Below the pieces are notes generated by a model that saw nothing but the letters and a program-made list of their open reading frames with translations, had not been told where the DNA came from and made no database searches. Positions 22,901 to 34,977 of a stretch of 64,000 bases of DNA are shown here, piece after piece. This DNA is from Polytrichum commune (lineage: Eukaryota; Streptophyta; Polytrichopsida; Polytrichales; Polytrichaceae), in the NCBI GenBank assembly GCA_950295325.1, contig OX485808.1:12030501-12094500 (forward strand), in the 5' to 3' direction. The position numbers were made by a program, and so were the translations under genes. Each line of letters begins with the position of its first letter. The stretch's first letter is position 1.

Positions 22901-25900
22901 AGAAAAATGATTGAGGGCGATAGAAATGAGCCGATTGCTGTTTATAGTAGATGGAACGCTCCTCCATGAGAGCTGGTAGCTGACCCAAATTAAACATTGT
23001 CATGTTCAGGATGGATATAAAGAAAACACCACGAAGTAAGTTCATATCAAGCTGGTCCGGCTTATGCTGCACTCGAAAGAAGACCACTCCTGTATAAGCG
23101 CTCATAATCAGAACCTGCCACCACAACACCACATGCACTGAGAAAGATAAACAGAGAAAGAGAGAGGACAGGACTTAGAAGTTCAACCTGTGATTTCATT
23201 TCAATAAATGATGCAAGCATGTAATTTGATCAATTAAAACCTAAGGACCTTGGAATTTGAGATCTGAGGGAGGGAGAATACTACCTGAGCAACCCGTATT
23301 TGAAGAGCAATTTTGTTACGAAATATAACCTTCAACTCCCTTCTCAGAAGAACCCTTGCTTCTGGAATGGGATCCAAGACATAGTCTCTCTCAAATTGCA
23401 TGGAAAGATCCTTTGTGACCTGCAAACACACAGAAGCTGAATTGACATACTGGGACCATTGTGTCTTAATACTCACCTACCAAAAGCTCAAGTGGCATAC
23501 TTCTCCAAGTTGAGATCATACCAAGATACCATTAACCATCAGGAATCTCTTAACCAGTTGTAGCCTCTATATTGTGGACAATGTGTACACTCAAGTACTA
23601 GGCAACTATTTGTCAATATATGACTTGCCGGGGACATCCCAGTCATCCCAGTTATTCTTGTATCAAGCCAACTGGAGCTTATTTGTCATTACCAGCCATT
23701 TGTGCTATAGACAGACAGGTTCAACGTTCAACTGAGGATCGCATACATCCCTCTTTGTCTGCAAAAGACATGAATGTATATCTCTGAAAGAACAGTACAT
23801 GTGCTTTGTTGTGAGGTCTCTCGAGCTGCAACCGCACAGGTTCTGCAACCTCATCAATAGCCTCTGCAAGACGCCCTCCCACAATGTGATTGCCTTGATT
23901 ATCATCCGCTTTAAAATACTTCAGTATTTCGCCAGCCCCACCAACCGCCACAACTTCATCTCCAGGAGAAACAGTGGAAGTGTGATTCATTGATACTTCT
24001 GCAAGACTTCCCCCTTTCTCTATCACTCCTGCCACCAGGGTCGACAACGAATCACCCAATCCGATTCCATGGTTTGATCGACTCTCTGTGAAACCAAGAC
24101 CTAAAGGCTTGTTACCCTGCAATCGAGGTCAAACAAGACGAGGTGGCTTACTGACGCATTTACTTTCAAAATGGGGATAGATTATTCACTCACAAAACCC
24201 TCAAATCAAGAAAATCGCATAGCACTGACCAAGCACTGACCCTTTCACGTTACATTTTGCAACTCAGTTGTCACTTATCCGTAAAGATAACTGACTTCAA
24301 CAAATGAAGATAAATAAAATGGTGACAAGCAGTGGCAGTATGGATAACAAAAGTTTAGAGATTTTGTAGTCCTAGACAGGAAGTATATATAGGCCTTAGA
24401 AAGAAATCTGACCTGTAACCAAAGCTCCTGGACAAGATCAACACTGTCAACGACTCTGCGAATATCTCTAAATGTTGGAGACAAGAGGAAGCTAGCCACA
24501 AAATCATCACGCTCTAGACGTGGATACCCAGGTTGCAAGTAACGGACGCCCTCTGGCGTGGTGACCTCTTGCAAGAATTCACTTGTACTCAAATGATTGG
24601 GCTTGACATACCTGAACAAAGAGTGCAGGCAATGTAAGAATCTTCTCTAAACACAATCATCTAAGTGGCAAATATGAGTTACATTATATGGCATTTTCTG
24701 ACGTATACTGACAACATGGGAGCAGCATAGGTTCGTCTTTGAACCGCTTACCCGAGAGTCTCAAAGTATGGTAGTACATCTTGACGTGGTCCTTGAAACA
24801 TGACTTGACCGCCATCAAGAAGTATTATGCGATCAAAAAGAGCAAAAACTTCTGAAGGAGGTTGCAAAATATGTGCCAGCACAGCCGCCTGGCGAACTCT
24901 TGCAAATATGCGTACACTTGTCACCAAGTCGAAGTCCACCCCTGTGCAAGTATTTATATTGAAGCATCAAATCTCGTAAAAGAGAGACATACGAAGAACA
25001 ATACACCTCTTATCTTCACTGTAAGTTTGATGATGGTTGGATGTAAATAAACCTAATGACACAAAAACATAAACTCCTGGTAACAGAAACCAGATAAAGA
25101 GTGATCAAATTTGGTAAATGCTTTACCACCGGTAAGTTGATCAACTATGTACACTGCATAAGTTCCAGCGGTCATTTCAGCAATGGTTAGACGATGGCGC
25201 TCTCCCGGAGTTAGTGTTGGCATCGCTGGGCTTCCAACAGGTCTATCAGCAACTCGTTTCAAACCCATCATGCTTAAGTTCAATTCCAATTTAGGGTCTT
25301 GCTTCTCCTTGAGAGCCTCCCCCATAAGTGCCTTGAGTTCCTCACTATAATGCTTAGCTCGGTATGCCTGAGAACAATCCCGCGCAAATTCAAGTGTTTC
25401 ACGTACGGTAAGAGGAGGAAGATGAATGTCCACTGAGGATACCAAGGCTGCAAGGCGCTCATATCTAACATCACCAACATTCTTCCCATTATAAGTTACC
25501 GTGCCTGCAAGTGAATCGCCTGGACTAATTGGACGGCCTCCAAGTACACGCAGCAAGGCGCTTTTGCCAGCTCCTGGGGGCCCTGCAACAGTTTACTAAC
25601 CTCAATAAGCAATGCAGAAGTAACCGAAATGATGAGAAATAAAAACATTGTGTCTAGCAGATTTATATATATGGCAATTGCGAAGTTTTGGTCAGGGTCA
25701 ATGTATCCAGGGGAACCTTGTCATCAGCCTCAGCTTAATTTTATCTAGACTTTCTAATTTATTGTTTCATATTTTTATTGTAAAAAAGTTCATTGCAGAA
25801 ACAGAACACCTTCAAGGGGTTTGCAGATTCACATACCTACGATAAGCGTGAGGGTCCCAGGCATTAGATACCCCGTTACATCTTTCAACACTGTCACGTC

Positions 25901-27576
25901 CTCAACGTGAGCTCTTTGGAGAATGCCTGTAAGTAGTCCTTTTACCTGTAAATGAATCGTATGAAGATGCTCCAACATGGATCAGTGGTCACATCTTCGA
26001 GACCAGGACTATTACAGAATAATTGGGTCCAGAGAACAGTACCAGTAGTAGCGCAAGTATCTATTTGGCCGTCTCACAAGAATATAAAAAAAAACTGTAC
26101 CTTTGTAAGCATGGTCTCATAGCCCTTCTCCATTTTGACTTTAGTTGAGTATGTCAAGCCCTTGAACTTCACAATCTACGAACACAGAACAGGTGTGTCA
26201 ACCATGTTCCTCAATAAACCAGGAAAACAGATTCAATAAGATAAAGAAAAGTGAAACAAGAGACCCTTCACAACTGGGTAATGTTTTAGCAAAAAATAAA
26301 AGTAGCAATTACCTGGGAGGGTATTGGAGGTAAATGCGGCTGCACAGACGTTAGATACTTTAGCAGCCCTTCCTGCAACAGTAAGTCCATGCCTTTCAGC
26401 TCCTCTCCACTGATTGATTCTGCTCTAGTTGGAAAGCCAGCAAGAACGTTTGTAATCCTCTCAGCTTCTTCTAAAAGTCCGTGTCTCAAGAGTGCCTGGT
26501 GGTACAAGCTCACTAAATGTATGAGAGATGCTTGAGGAGCTTCAGCCAAGGTAGCGTAGAAATCTCTATTTAAATCTAAAGTTCTCCCTTCTTCCTCTGT
26601 TATTTGGGACTCGTACGGCATTCCAGCTCCCAATAAGATGTTTCCGGGAGTTTCAAATCCGGGGGTCGCCAGCCCCAATCTACCAGTACCTCCATACGTG
26701 CCATCCTCCGACGCCTCTGAGAACTGGAAGTTGTCTCCATCGCGTTCATCACCTTTATCAATGACGACCAGAAGCAATCGTGAATGAATGCTCATATTCG
26801 CTTAAGAAAAACTTCTAGACGCTTATGAGCGCTTGACCTGAGACCTGAGATTTCCCAGTTCTCTCCTAGTGAGACAGAACCGACTTGATTCATGCCAAAT
26901 TGTATTGAAAATGAAAGGAGATGCTGAATGCATTTTAAGTGTCCACAAAAGCAAGGGATCTCATTTAAAAATTTCACATAGATATGATATTTTCACCTGT
27001 ACTATATTGAATGGCACCCTGTGTTGATCCTTCTGTCTCTCCATAGCTCTCATGTGAACGTCGTGCTGACTGCTGTCTCTCAAAGAATCTGAATGAAGGT
27101 GTCTCTTCAAGGCCTCTGTATTCCCGTGCTTGGTTTCTCATACTTGAAGCCCTTCTTAAATTCTGAAGAGAGAGGGCACGATCTTGCCACTCGCTCAATC
27201 CCTCCTGGAGCAGGTCATCAGTATCAAATGTCAGGGTATCACTATCAACGCCCTGATCTCCTATCGTGACGGGCGCTGGCAGAGGTCGGATTCGAGACGA
27301 GCCAGTAGATCTTCCCCTCCGAAGAAGTGGTCCTGCTTTGTAAGGCAACTGTGAAGGTGTTCCTCTATCGCGTTCCGAAGGTGCTCTGCCATATCTGCCA
27401 ATATTAGGTCTGGGAACCCTGTCATCAAAAGTGCTTGTAGAATCCAAGCTCATACGAGACGCTGTTGACTCATCACCTGCCTCTCGTGCCATACCATCGG
27501 AACCTTCATCCTCTGTCATCATGGTATTATGTTCTTCCGAACCAGTATTGTTTATATGTGCCATCGCCATAACCAT
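16967..27576 (-). CDS. Full-size ABCG (PDR-like) transporter with an inserted PDZ-like domain
   Basis: Nineteen coding exons (high to low): 26997-27576, 26313-26752, 26101-26175, 25837-25945, 25127-25582, 24752-24941, 24413-24611, 23799-24116, 23285-23419, 22860-23114, 22280-22454, 21637-22019, 21197-21455, 20668-20879, 20033-20230, 19455-19604, 18215-18769, 17667-17840, 16967-17386. They join in frame to 1,760 residues, against about 1,420-1,450 for ordinary plant PDRs. Order: Ser/Arg-rich N-terminal region 1-400; NBD1 with Walker A GPPGAGKS at 402; PDZ-like domain 684-789; TMD1 about 790-1105; NBD2 with Walker A GGVGAGKT at 1177 and Walker B LFLDE at 1306; TMD2 about 1400-1760. It is a membrane protein by family. 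Several catalytic motifs are altered, so active transport is not certain. The start could instead be 25 codons upstream at 27651, but a possible acceptor at about 27606 suggests that stretch is leader intron. Substrate unknown. Confidence 0.9.
23799..24116 (-). other. Single exon encoding a PDZ-like domain inside the ABCG gene
   Basis: This 318-bp exon encodes residues 684-789 of the transporter and has phase-0 introns of 296 and 379 bp on either side. The translation begins GNKPLGLGFTES, so it contains the GLGF carboxylate-binding loop that gave PDZ domains their older name. It continues with VAGVIEKGGSLAEV, then VSPGDEVVAVGG (the usual 'GD.I..VNG' strand), a helix-like LAEAIDEV and a final strand PVRLQLERP. 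The 3' splice donor (CAT|GTACTG) was chosen because it keeps phase 0 with the next exon; it is the weakest splice call of this gene. Confidence 0.75.
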
Positions 27577-29893
27577 GCGCCAGTTTAATTGAGATTCATT
27601 AGGCACCTGTTGCAGACCTGATTTTAACCCCAAGTAAAACAATGAGTACATCCTTGATCAATTGATAAGTCGTTATAGTTTCTAAGAACCACTGCTATCT
27701 TTAACTATGTACAACAGTTCTGTCTCACCTCTAAAATTAAGCACAAGCGCAAGACGCAATGATAGTTAAGAGATTGTATCAATATGCATACCAACGAACC
27801 CCCCAACATGTCAGACTCACTTTGCTACTCCCAGAGGTTTGTTTTAGTGCACGAAGCTCTAAAAATCAAGGTGTCATGCCGCCCAATCCAAATTTGCTTC
27901 AAGAGTCAAAAATTACTGAATTCCATTCTACTTAAAGAGCTTATAAACAATCAGAAAGCGGATATGACCTTTCAAAAACAACCAGAATCAAGATAAGTTC
28001 AGCTAAGATGATCTCGGCCAGCCTCTAGCACACTTATAGAACAACTTGTGATCCTATAGCACCGATATACAGGACTAGCTAAAAATCACTTATAACGTAT
28101 AATCAAATTTGTAACAGGATCCAGCCAGCATCCTTTCGCATGTAAACAATCCGTAAATCTGGCTATAAAATGGAAGTGAGACAATCAACGTATCCCTACC
28201 AACCATTTTGAGAACCTGTAACACAAAATCTTCGTCCCATACATGCAATGCGTGCTCTCCTTGGATACTTTCACGATAAGATTCATGTTGTGCACTGATT
28301 TCCTACATCAACTGTTCATTCTAAGGATTCGAGTTCTTGGTTCCAAAATAACTGTGGTCCCTTAACATTTTCTTACCAGCACTCACAAGTTTCCAGCAGC
28401 CAGCTCCTAGATTCCAGCCAGTCATTTGTAGGATGTGCTGATTAAATATGATGGTGAGGAGAAAGATCGTCATTAAGAAGCACTCTACGTTTGACGGATT
28501 GAGTTGTTTACGAATAGTGCAACTCTCGCGCGTATAGCAATATTAATTATAATCTCTGGCTTCCCGAACAAGAAAGCATAAATGAAAAGAGCCGTTTCGC
28601 CCGCAGGCTACTGCAGATAGCAATAGAGATACTCAGGTTTGAGTTAAAGAACGACATATCGAAGCGTAAGTCCATAGTTGTTTCAGTTTGAAACAATTAG
28701 CACAACGCCTGTAAATACGGCTCAACTTCTAAGATATGTTTAAGAAAAAAGACTGAATATCGGAGCAGACGAGGTGCATTCTGGGATACTAAGGATATGT
28801 AAAGCGCGTGCAAGACTTTAACACCAGAATAGGACACAGAAGACTCGAGCACTGCTCGTCCTGGTGCTAGACGTGAAAATTAAGCACGGAGCTTAACAAC
28901 TTTCTTCCACTCGTCTACGAAATGCTCCACTGGATTCGATAGTCACATTGATCATCGCAGCTTAGTCCTCCAACTCCGGAGCATCTTAGCTGCAAATCGG
29001 TAGTCTACAGCTCTTCCTCTCTAAAGAAACGAGTAGTCTTAGTATTCTCAGTTTTCACGCATTCATCAATACAGCCAACAACTTCCTGCTAGTCGTGCTC
29101 TATGTCCATCAAATCGACTCCAAAGTTGGTTCTTACACGAGCTGCGATACTTGATCATTTCAACCACTAGGAAAGCTTCAGCTATGGCAGAAAAGTCGCC
29201 ATTCCTGGATCCAAATTTGATCACAAGAACCTTACATTTTGTTTACTTACTCGGTCCTAGAGCTTCGTCCCTGTGCAAGAGTAGCTCACTCCTCGCACTC
29301 CTGGACTTGGCTAAGGACTACTAGACCTTAAAAGCTGGTCCAGCTCACACTAAGCACAGTGGTAGCCATTCACCCACAAAAAAAAGAACTCGCAATGCGC
29401 CAAAGACACACACTCCATCGAAGACCAGAATCTTAAGAAGAAGAAGAAGAATCTACAAACCTGCTCAAACCTTCACCTCTGCGCACATGAGCGCTTCTGA
29501 CCTCCTCCTTGAACTCCTCGAACAAATTCAAGCTCATCATAAGTCATCCTGAACGTACGCATCTCGCTCCTGCAACACGCTGAACGAGATCAGAATCTTC
29601 TAACCGCTCTCACACAAATTCTCCTCCCGAACAGCAAGAAGCACATGAGCTCCTGCACAAACGCACCACACGACCCTTTTTCTTTTTTTTAAATTACTTC
29701 TTTCAAACAAAAACACTGCAACTCCAGGGTAAGGTCAGTCTGCACTAGTGTACATAATCTTATAAATTTCCTGCCACGATTAAACTTCGCATTTTCCAAC
29801 GCGCTCCGGGCACCTCAAGTATCGTCAGACTGCTCCTTCTCCTGCTCCTTCTCCCCTGCGAATTTCCAGAGTACCTGAGGATAACAAATCGTC
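27577..29893. other. Upstream and probable 5' leader region of the ABCG gene
   Basis: No independent gene is seen. A possible acceptor on the - strand near 27606 (CTGCAACAG) suggests a spliced 5' leader further upstream. An AAG triplet run lies at about 29434-29449 and a pyrimidine run at about 29679-29693. The region is less AT-rich than the repeat deserts on either side, fitting promoter or leader DNA, but no defined promoter element is convincing. Confidence 0.4.
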
Positions 29894-30289
29894 ATGGAGA
29901 GCACGCACCTTAACTGCCAAACCCCGGCGATGGCGATGGCGATCGCTTCTGCAACAACGTCTTGCCAGGGAGAACAAAACTCTCAGTCCACTTTAGCAAG
30001 GGGCCGCATCTCCACGTTCTCCACGCTCCGAGTCGCTCCCGCCCTCGTTCCTATACGGTTCCCGTGTTCCCAATGGCGACTTAACAAATTCAGCCTTCGG
30101 GGACGTGCATGGCATAATGCACCGCTCACATGGGCCCGCGCTCAGAGCGTTCCCCGCACGTTCCTTTCGAGTTCTCCAAGAGTTCCCCAGATAGTTCTCA
30201 GCCCCTGGTTCCCGACGACGACCTTCGCCAAAAGGCCCAGGCGTGGATCGCGTTCCCCTAGCGCTCCCAAAGCTCATCAGAGCGTATAG
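29894..30289 (+). CDS. Hypothetical GC-rich ORF, possibly an orphan transit-peptide exon
   Basis: A 131-codon frame opens at ATG 29894 in a marked GC-rich patch. Its first ~70 residues are rich in Ser, Thr, Ala and Arg with almost no acidic residues (for example MAMAIASATTSCQG and LARGRISTFSTLRVAPALV), which resembles a plastid transit peptide. No mature domain follows and no family is recognised. Beyond about 30385 the sequence abruptly becomes AT-rich and repetitive, so this could be the first exon of a gene cut off by repeat insertion, a divergent leader sharing the ABCG promoter region, or a chance frame in GC-rich DNA. The antisense frame at 29993-30385 is also open, which weakens the coding case. 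Confidence 0.25.
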   Translation: MESTHLNCQTPAMAMAIASATTSCQGEQNSQSTLARGRISTFSTLRVAPALVPIRFPCSQWRLNKFSLRGRAWHNAPLTWARAQSVPRTFLSSSPRVPQIVLSPWFPTTTFAKRPRRGSRSPSAPKAHQSV

Positions 30290-30385
30290 CAGGAGGATTT
30301 CCGACAAGTTTTCGGGAACCAGGACTCCGTGGGAACGTGAGGGAACAGACGTCCCCGGGCGTGCGGCGTGGACATTGGGAAGCAT

Positions 30386-33300
30386 TTAATAACATGCTTG
30401 CTTTAAATAACTTCAATCAATTAGGTCATGTATCATAGGTTGATAGTTGAGCTTTGAGGAGTCCCAACTCCTTATAAGCTTGCTTACACACATTCATGAT
30501 TTTCCATCTCATAGACTTATCCGTAAAGTTCCTCAAAGTGGAGGATGAAATTGTGGGTTGCATTCTTTTTTGAGAAAACTCTCTGTGGGGATTGCTATTT
30601 CATGAGCACCTTGACATGAGCATGCTCATGTCAAAGTGCAGGGTCATAGGTTCCATAGATATCTGACACATGGATGCAAGTGGCGCAAGTGTATCGGGCA
30701 AGGTTGTCCTGAATAAATAATTTTTTGTCAAGACTTCCAACTGGAGTATCTTACAAAAGGAATGATTTGGGAATATGTATAAAAAAATTCTTCGGTTTGT
30801 TTGTCTTTTTAAGCAAGTTGTTATAAAAGGATTCCAACATTGAAGTGGCCAACTTTGTTTTTAGCGTTTGGCTACTAGTAATCTTTTGTAACTAGTTGCA
30901 TGCAAAGTTCATAGTATGGGGAGCATGCTTCCTTATGATACTAAAGCATGCACTTATGATAGGTTGATTTATTTTTTATTGAGCAACATGTTATGAGGTG
31001 ATCTAGTGAAGTCATGTCAAACTAGTTTATTAGTAACACATCATAGAGCCATAGTTCAACCTTCTAAGTTTCATAGAAGGTCCAAACAAATTTCATCTTT
31101 TAATTTCTTTAAATATTCATGAAATCCTTTCATCTACACATATATGAGCTTTGTCCTTCAAGACTAGTATTGTGGAGTGCTAGGGCCGAGCTCAAAGCCC
31201 TCAACCTTCAAAATTTTACAAAAAATGCAAAACAAATTATGATTTCTTATTATTTTTCAATATTCATGAAACTCGCTAATCTACATATATATGAGCTTTG
31301 TCCTTCAAGACTAGTAATGTGCACTACTAGGGTATACACTTTGTCTTAAGTTTCAGATCGGTTTACACAAGGGTAGTTTGGCTCACCCATCCTAGTAGGA
31401 TAAGCTAGAAAGCAATATTTTAATAGCCCAACACCACTCTTTTTGTATGGTAATTCAAGCATTAAGAAAACTTGGGTGACTTTGCATTAATTCTCATAAA
31501 CTCAAGGTTTGGGACTAAATTCATGGTTTCATCTACTTTAGTTTCCACATAACACTAATATGAACCAAACTTTTCATGGAAACCAATTCTAAAGTCCTCA
31601 ATCATGTGATCAATTGTTGTATTTTTGTTATTTTGAGAACAAAGATCAAGGATGATCGGAGAAGGCAAGAAAAGATAAAGAACATTCATAACATTATTCA
31701 ACCATGTGGGTCGGCTCCATGACCCTAGAATACGTCAATTATATTTCGCGAGCTACCTGAACAAAATAAGAATGTTTATCTACTATTCATACACTCAAAA
31801 TGAACTTGGACATTTTTTATGGAGTTATACTCCCATCACTATGCACATGAAACATTGTTCATTCCAGTAATATTCGTAGGAAACACTGCTTGTCCCAGTA
31901 TTATTCCCTAAAAATACTATTCATAGAAGCACTATCAAAAAAATACCAACACTATTCATAATATTCTTACTGTTCATTATTCGTATTAGCATTAGTTTCT
32001 TCCTACCTTCTAAGATTTCTTCCCATGGAGTAAGATAATGGAGGCCCCAAGAATGCTATTTCATGAGCATGCTCATGTTTGATAGATTTTAATTTTGTGG
32101 ACTAGGACCCCAAGATTGTGGATTGTTATTTCAAGGGTTGATATGTAGTCTTTATTGTTAAAACAATTTCAGGTAGGTCACATTTATTTTCCAGGTTGTT
32201 CAAGTTGCCTATAAAAATAATGGAGTTATGTACAATGTATGTAAATGCTTATGCCAAACAATTATATGCTTATATCATATGGAAGCCATACACTTAACAC
32301 ACATGAGATAAGTGAGTGAGGGGAGAAATGTTGATTATATATTAAGCACATACTACATTTGGGCAATCGGTTTATAATTTCAAAGATGCATTTAAGCATG
32401 TGGGAAGGGATAAGGCATGGAAGATATTGTATAGTGCTAGTCCAATAGAAGAATTATGCAAGAAATAGGATATTGACAGAGGAAATTTCATGTGGACATG
32501 GAAATCAAAAACCAACCACACTAAGGCAATAACACATGAGCAAACATGTGCAAATATATGCATATCTCCTAGCTCACACCTTCGATGGAGGTGTTCTTGA
32601 GCATTAAAGAATTCAAACAGCATAAGCTACACATAGCTCATGGCCTTACCCTTGTGATTCCTAGTCTTTGTGGGTGGGAGGCGTTCCCTACGCCATGGGT
32701 CCTCACCCACACTAGGATCACTTGGGCCCTCTCACCAACAGCGCCACAAGTCCCAGGTGTCACTCCAGGGTCCCCCTTGTGCCTATGGTGTATCAGACAC
32801 TCCTCGTGGAGAGGTGCACAACAAAAGAGCAGCCTTTTTCAAGAGGTATTCTCCTTTACACTACAATAATGGATCACAAGTTTGCACTTGAACCAGGTCA
32901 GTGGGGAATGCATGTTGTTGTTGTCATTGTTGTTACGTTGTTTTGTTTTCCATTTATTATATTTTTTTGCATGGGAGGGGAGTAGAAGTGCTAATGAACC
33001 AAGCTACAAATGGGGATTCAAAATCAATAGGGCACATATAAATATCTGGCCACTTTGGTTCACAAATTTTGTATCCAAGAGGAAAACATCAAAATCCAAA
33101 CCAAAGACTGGGCAATCAAGGCCATGTCATGCTTACATGGGGCATACATCATGCTCCGTTGCCATTCTCAATGCTTGACTTATGACTTAAGCATTGACAT
33201 TTTATGTTGTTTGTAAGGTCTTGTACAATAGCATCTTATAAGACATGTGCACTTTATGTGGTCACTCTTTTTAAACCCTTGAATGTATTTGGGGTCATAT

Positions 33301-33559
33301 ATGACTCCATGTTGCATAAAACTCTTGTGTTGTATAAGTAGTTTAGATAAATTATCCAAAATGATACAAATTTTGGTCAAAACTTACTGTAGATATCATA
33401 ATCAATAATCCTTTATTGAAATATATATATATATATGATAATAAATTATTGAGTGGCCTAGGGGAAGCCTTTATGTCGAAAGAAGGTCCCATCAAGCTAT
33501 CAAGTTTGACTCTAATAAATATAGGTCAACAAGGTATGCGGCGACACCTTACCAAAGCA
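30386..33559. other. Gene-free AT-rich DNA with local duplications
   Basis: No gene. At 30601-30720 a block starting CATGAGCACCTTGACATG is shared with 45822-45900. At about 31118-31330 a ~75-bp piece around ATATATGAGCTTTGTCCTTC occurs twice, 147 bp apart. Around 32050-32140 there is a block (TTTCATGAGCATGCTCATG) resembling one at 51265-51290. Overlapping open frames at 32585-32985 have no recognisable product. Confidence 0.5.
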
Positions 33560-33567
33560 ATGACAAT

Positions 33568-33764
33568 ATGGTATGAGATGACCTTAAACTACCCGATGAT
33601 GGTGGAGAGATACCCAAATCTCAAGGAAGTAGTTGGCGGTTCGAATCCCGGTTGTGAAATCTCCTCTCTACTTGACGGAAAACTTGCCAGGTGGTCAACT
33701 ACCTCCTGTGCTTTGGCGTTGGCCTGTCGGCCTTCTGTCAAAAAAAAAAAAAAAAAAAAAAAAA
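33568..33764 (+). mobile_element. tRNA-derived SINE with poly-A tail and target duplication
   Basis: A perfect RNA polymerase III B box, GGTTCGAATCCC, lies at 33638-33649, with an A-box-like stretch 30-45 bp upstream. The body ends in 25 A residues (33740-33764). Direct repeats ATGACAAT flank it at 33560-33567 and 33667-33674 plus 100 (33767-33774). Together these are hallmarks of a SINE mobilised by a LINE. The exact 5' end is uncertain by some bases. Confidence 0.75.
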
Positions 33765-33774
33765 CGATGACAAT

Positions 33775-34977
33775 CTACGACATGTAACTTTTTAAGGTGT
33801 GGGCTTGTCAGAATTTGATTTCACATAGCATTTTTGGATTGATTAAGTTGCAATTTTGTAAGGTAATATTGATTGGCATTTAAAGAGCATCTACAGTTGG
33901 GATTTATTTTCAAATTTTTATGGGCACATGAGAGAGGCAACATTCACAGTTAGGGCATTGCAAGCATCAGCAAAAACCAAGAAATTAAAAAATCAGATTC
34001 AAGTGAATTGTTCTTTGTTTTTGGTAGTGCATTGGCAGACTTTACAAAATATGTTAATTTGACAAGGACGTTTTTATTTTCTCCACTCCTACATAAAGTC
34101 GCTTATGCTACATGTTTTACACCACCTCCTATTAAATTGTTATGATCTACCTAAGCATGACACGTGCAAAACCACAAAAAATCCACACATTCTACAAACT
34201 ACAAATGCGAAATGACAATCTTCGTGATTTTTGTATTTTAAATAGATGAGATAATCCCCACTATGATCCATCGACAAAAATTACCCTAAAATTGTCGAGG
34301 GAGTTGGAAGTGCCCACATTGGGGCCATATGATGTGGATGAGGCTAATGTGGGCACCTCCAAGTCATTGGAAATCATCTAGTTGGTGGATTTGAGCATAA
34401 GAAGCTTGAGCAAGTTAGCAATTGCAAATCAAGACCAAAGAATTTGAAATTGCTGACAATAGAGTTAAGGAAGGTGTTGATCTAGGCTCCGGAATCAAAT
34501 ATTATGTGCTTCCCAATCCGGTGTTATAGGGGGCAACTCTTTTATTGTTCAAAATTGTGTAAGTGGACGACATCGTTAGCAAATTCTACATGGGTCAATT
34601 GCCAATGGAATATCTAAAGTGGTCATGGGTAAGATAAAATATTGCCAGACTAGCTTTTCATTACAAAATACCCACAACACAAGTTGGTCGACACCTCACA
34701 GTCACATGCCACCTCCTAGTTTGCCCAAGTTGCCCACCTCGCCCACAAAAATCAATTGTGTCATAGCACGATTGATAGCACTCCTAATTATGAAGGATGG
34801 TGGGTATTGTTTGATTTTTGCAAAGGTGACTAACCCAAATATCATCAAGGTGGCATGTAAATCATCATGTACTACTCGCCCACCAATTTAGAGTGATTGT
34901 ATCGCCAAATAGAAGCCAAAAACATGTGTCCAAATTAAGGAAGCTAAACGAATTAACCTCATCTAAGGGGTTGCTTA
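33775..34977. other. Intergenic DNA, no feature recognised
   Basis: AT-rich sequence with scattered short open frames. Nothing was recognised apart from low-complexity runs. Confidence 0.5.

Noticed and set aside
32585..32985. Three overlapping + strand frames of 73-94 codons
   Set aside because: No domain, no splice context and no conserved motif.
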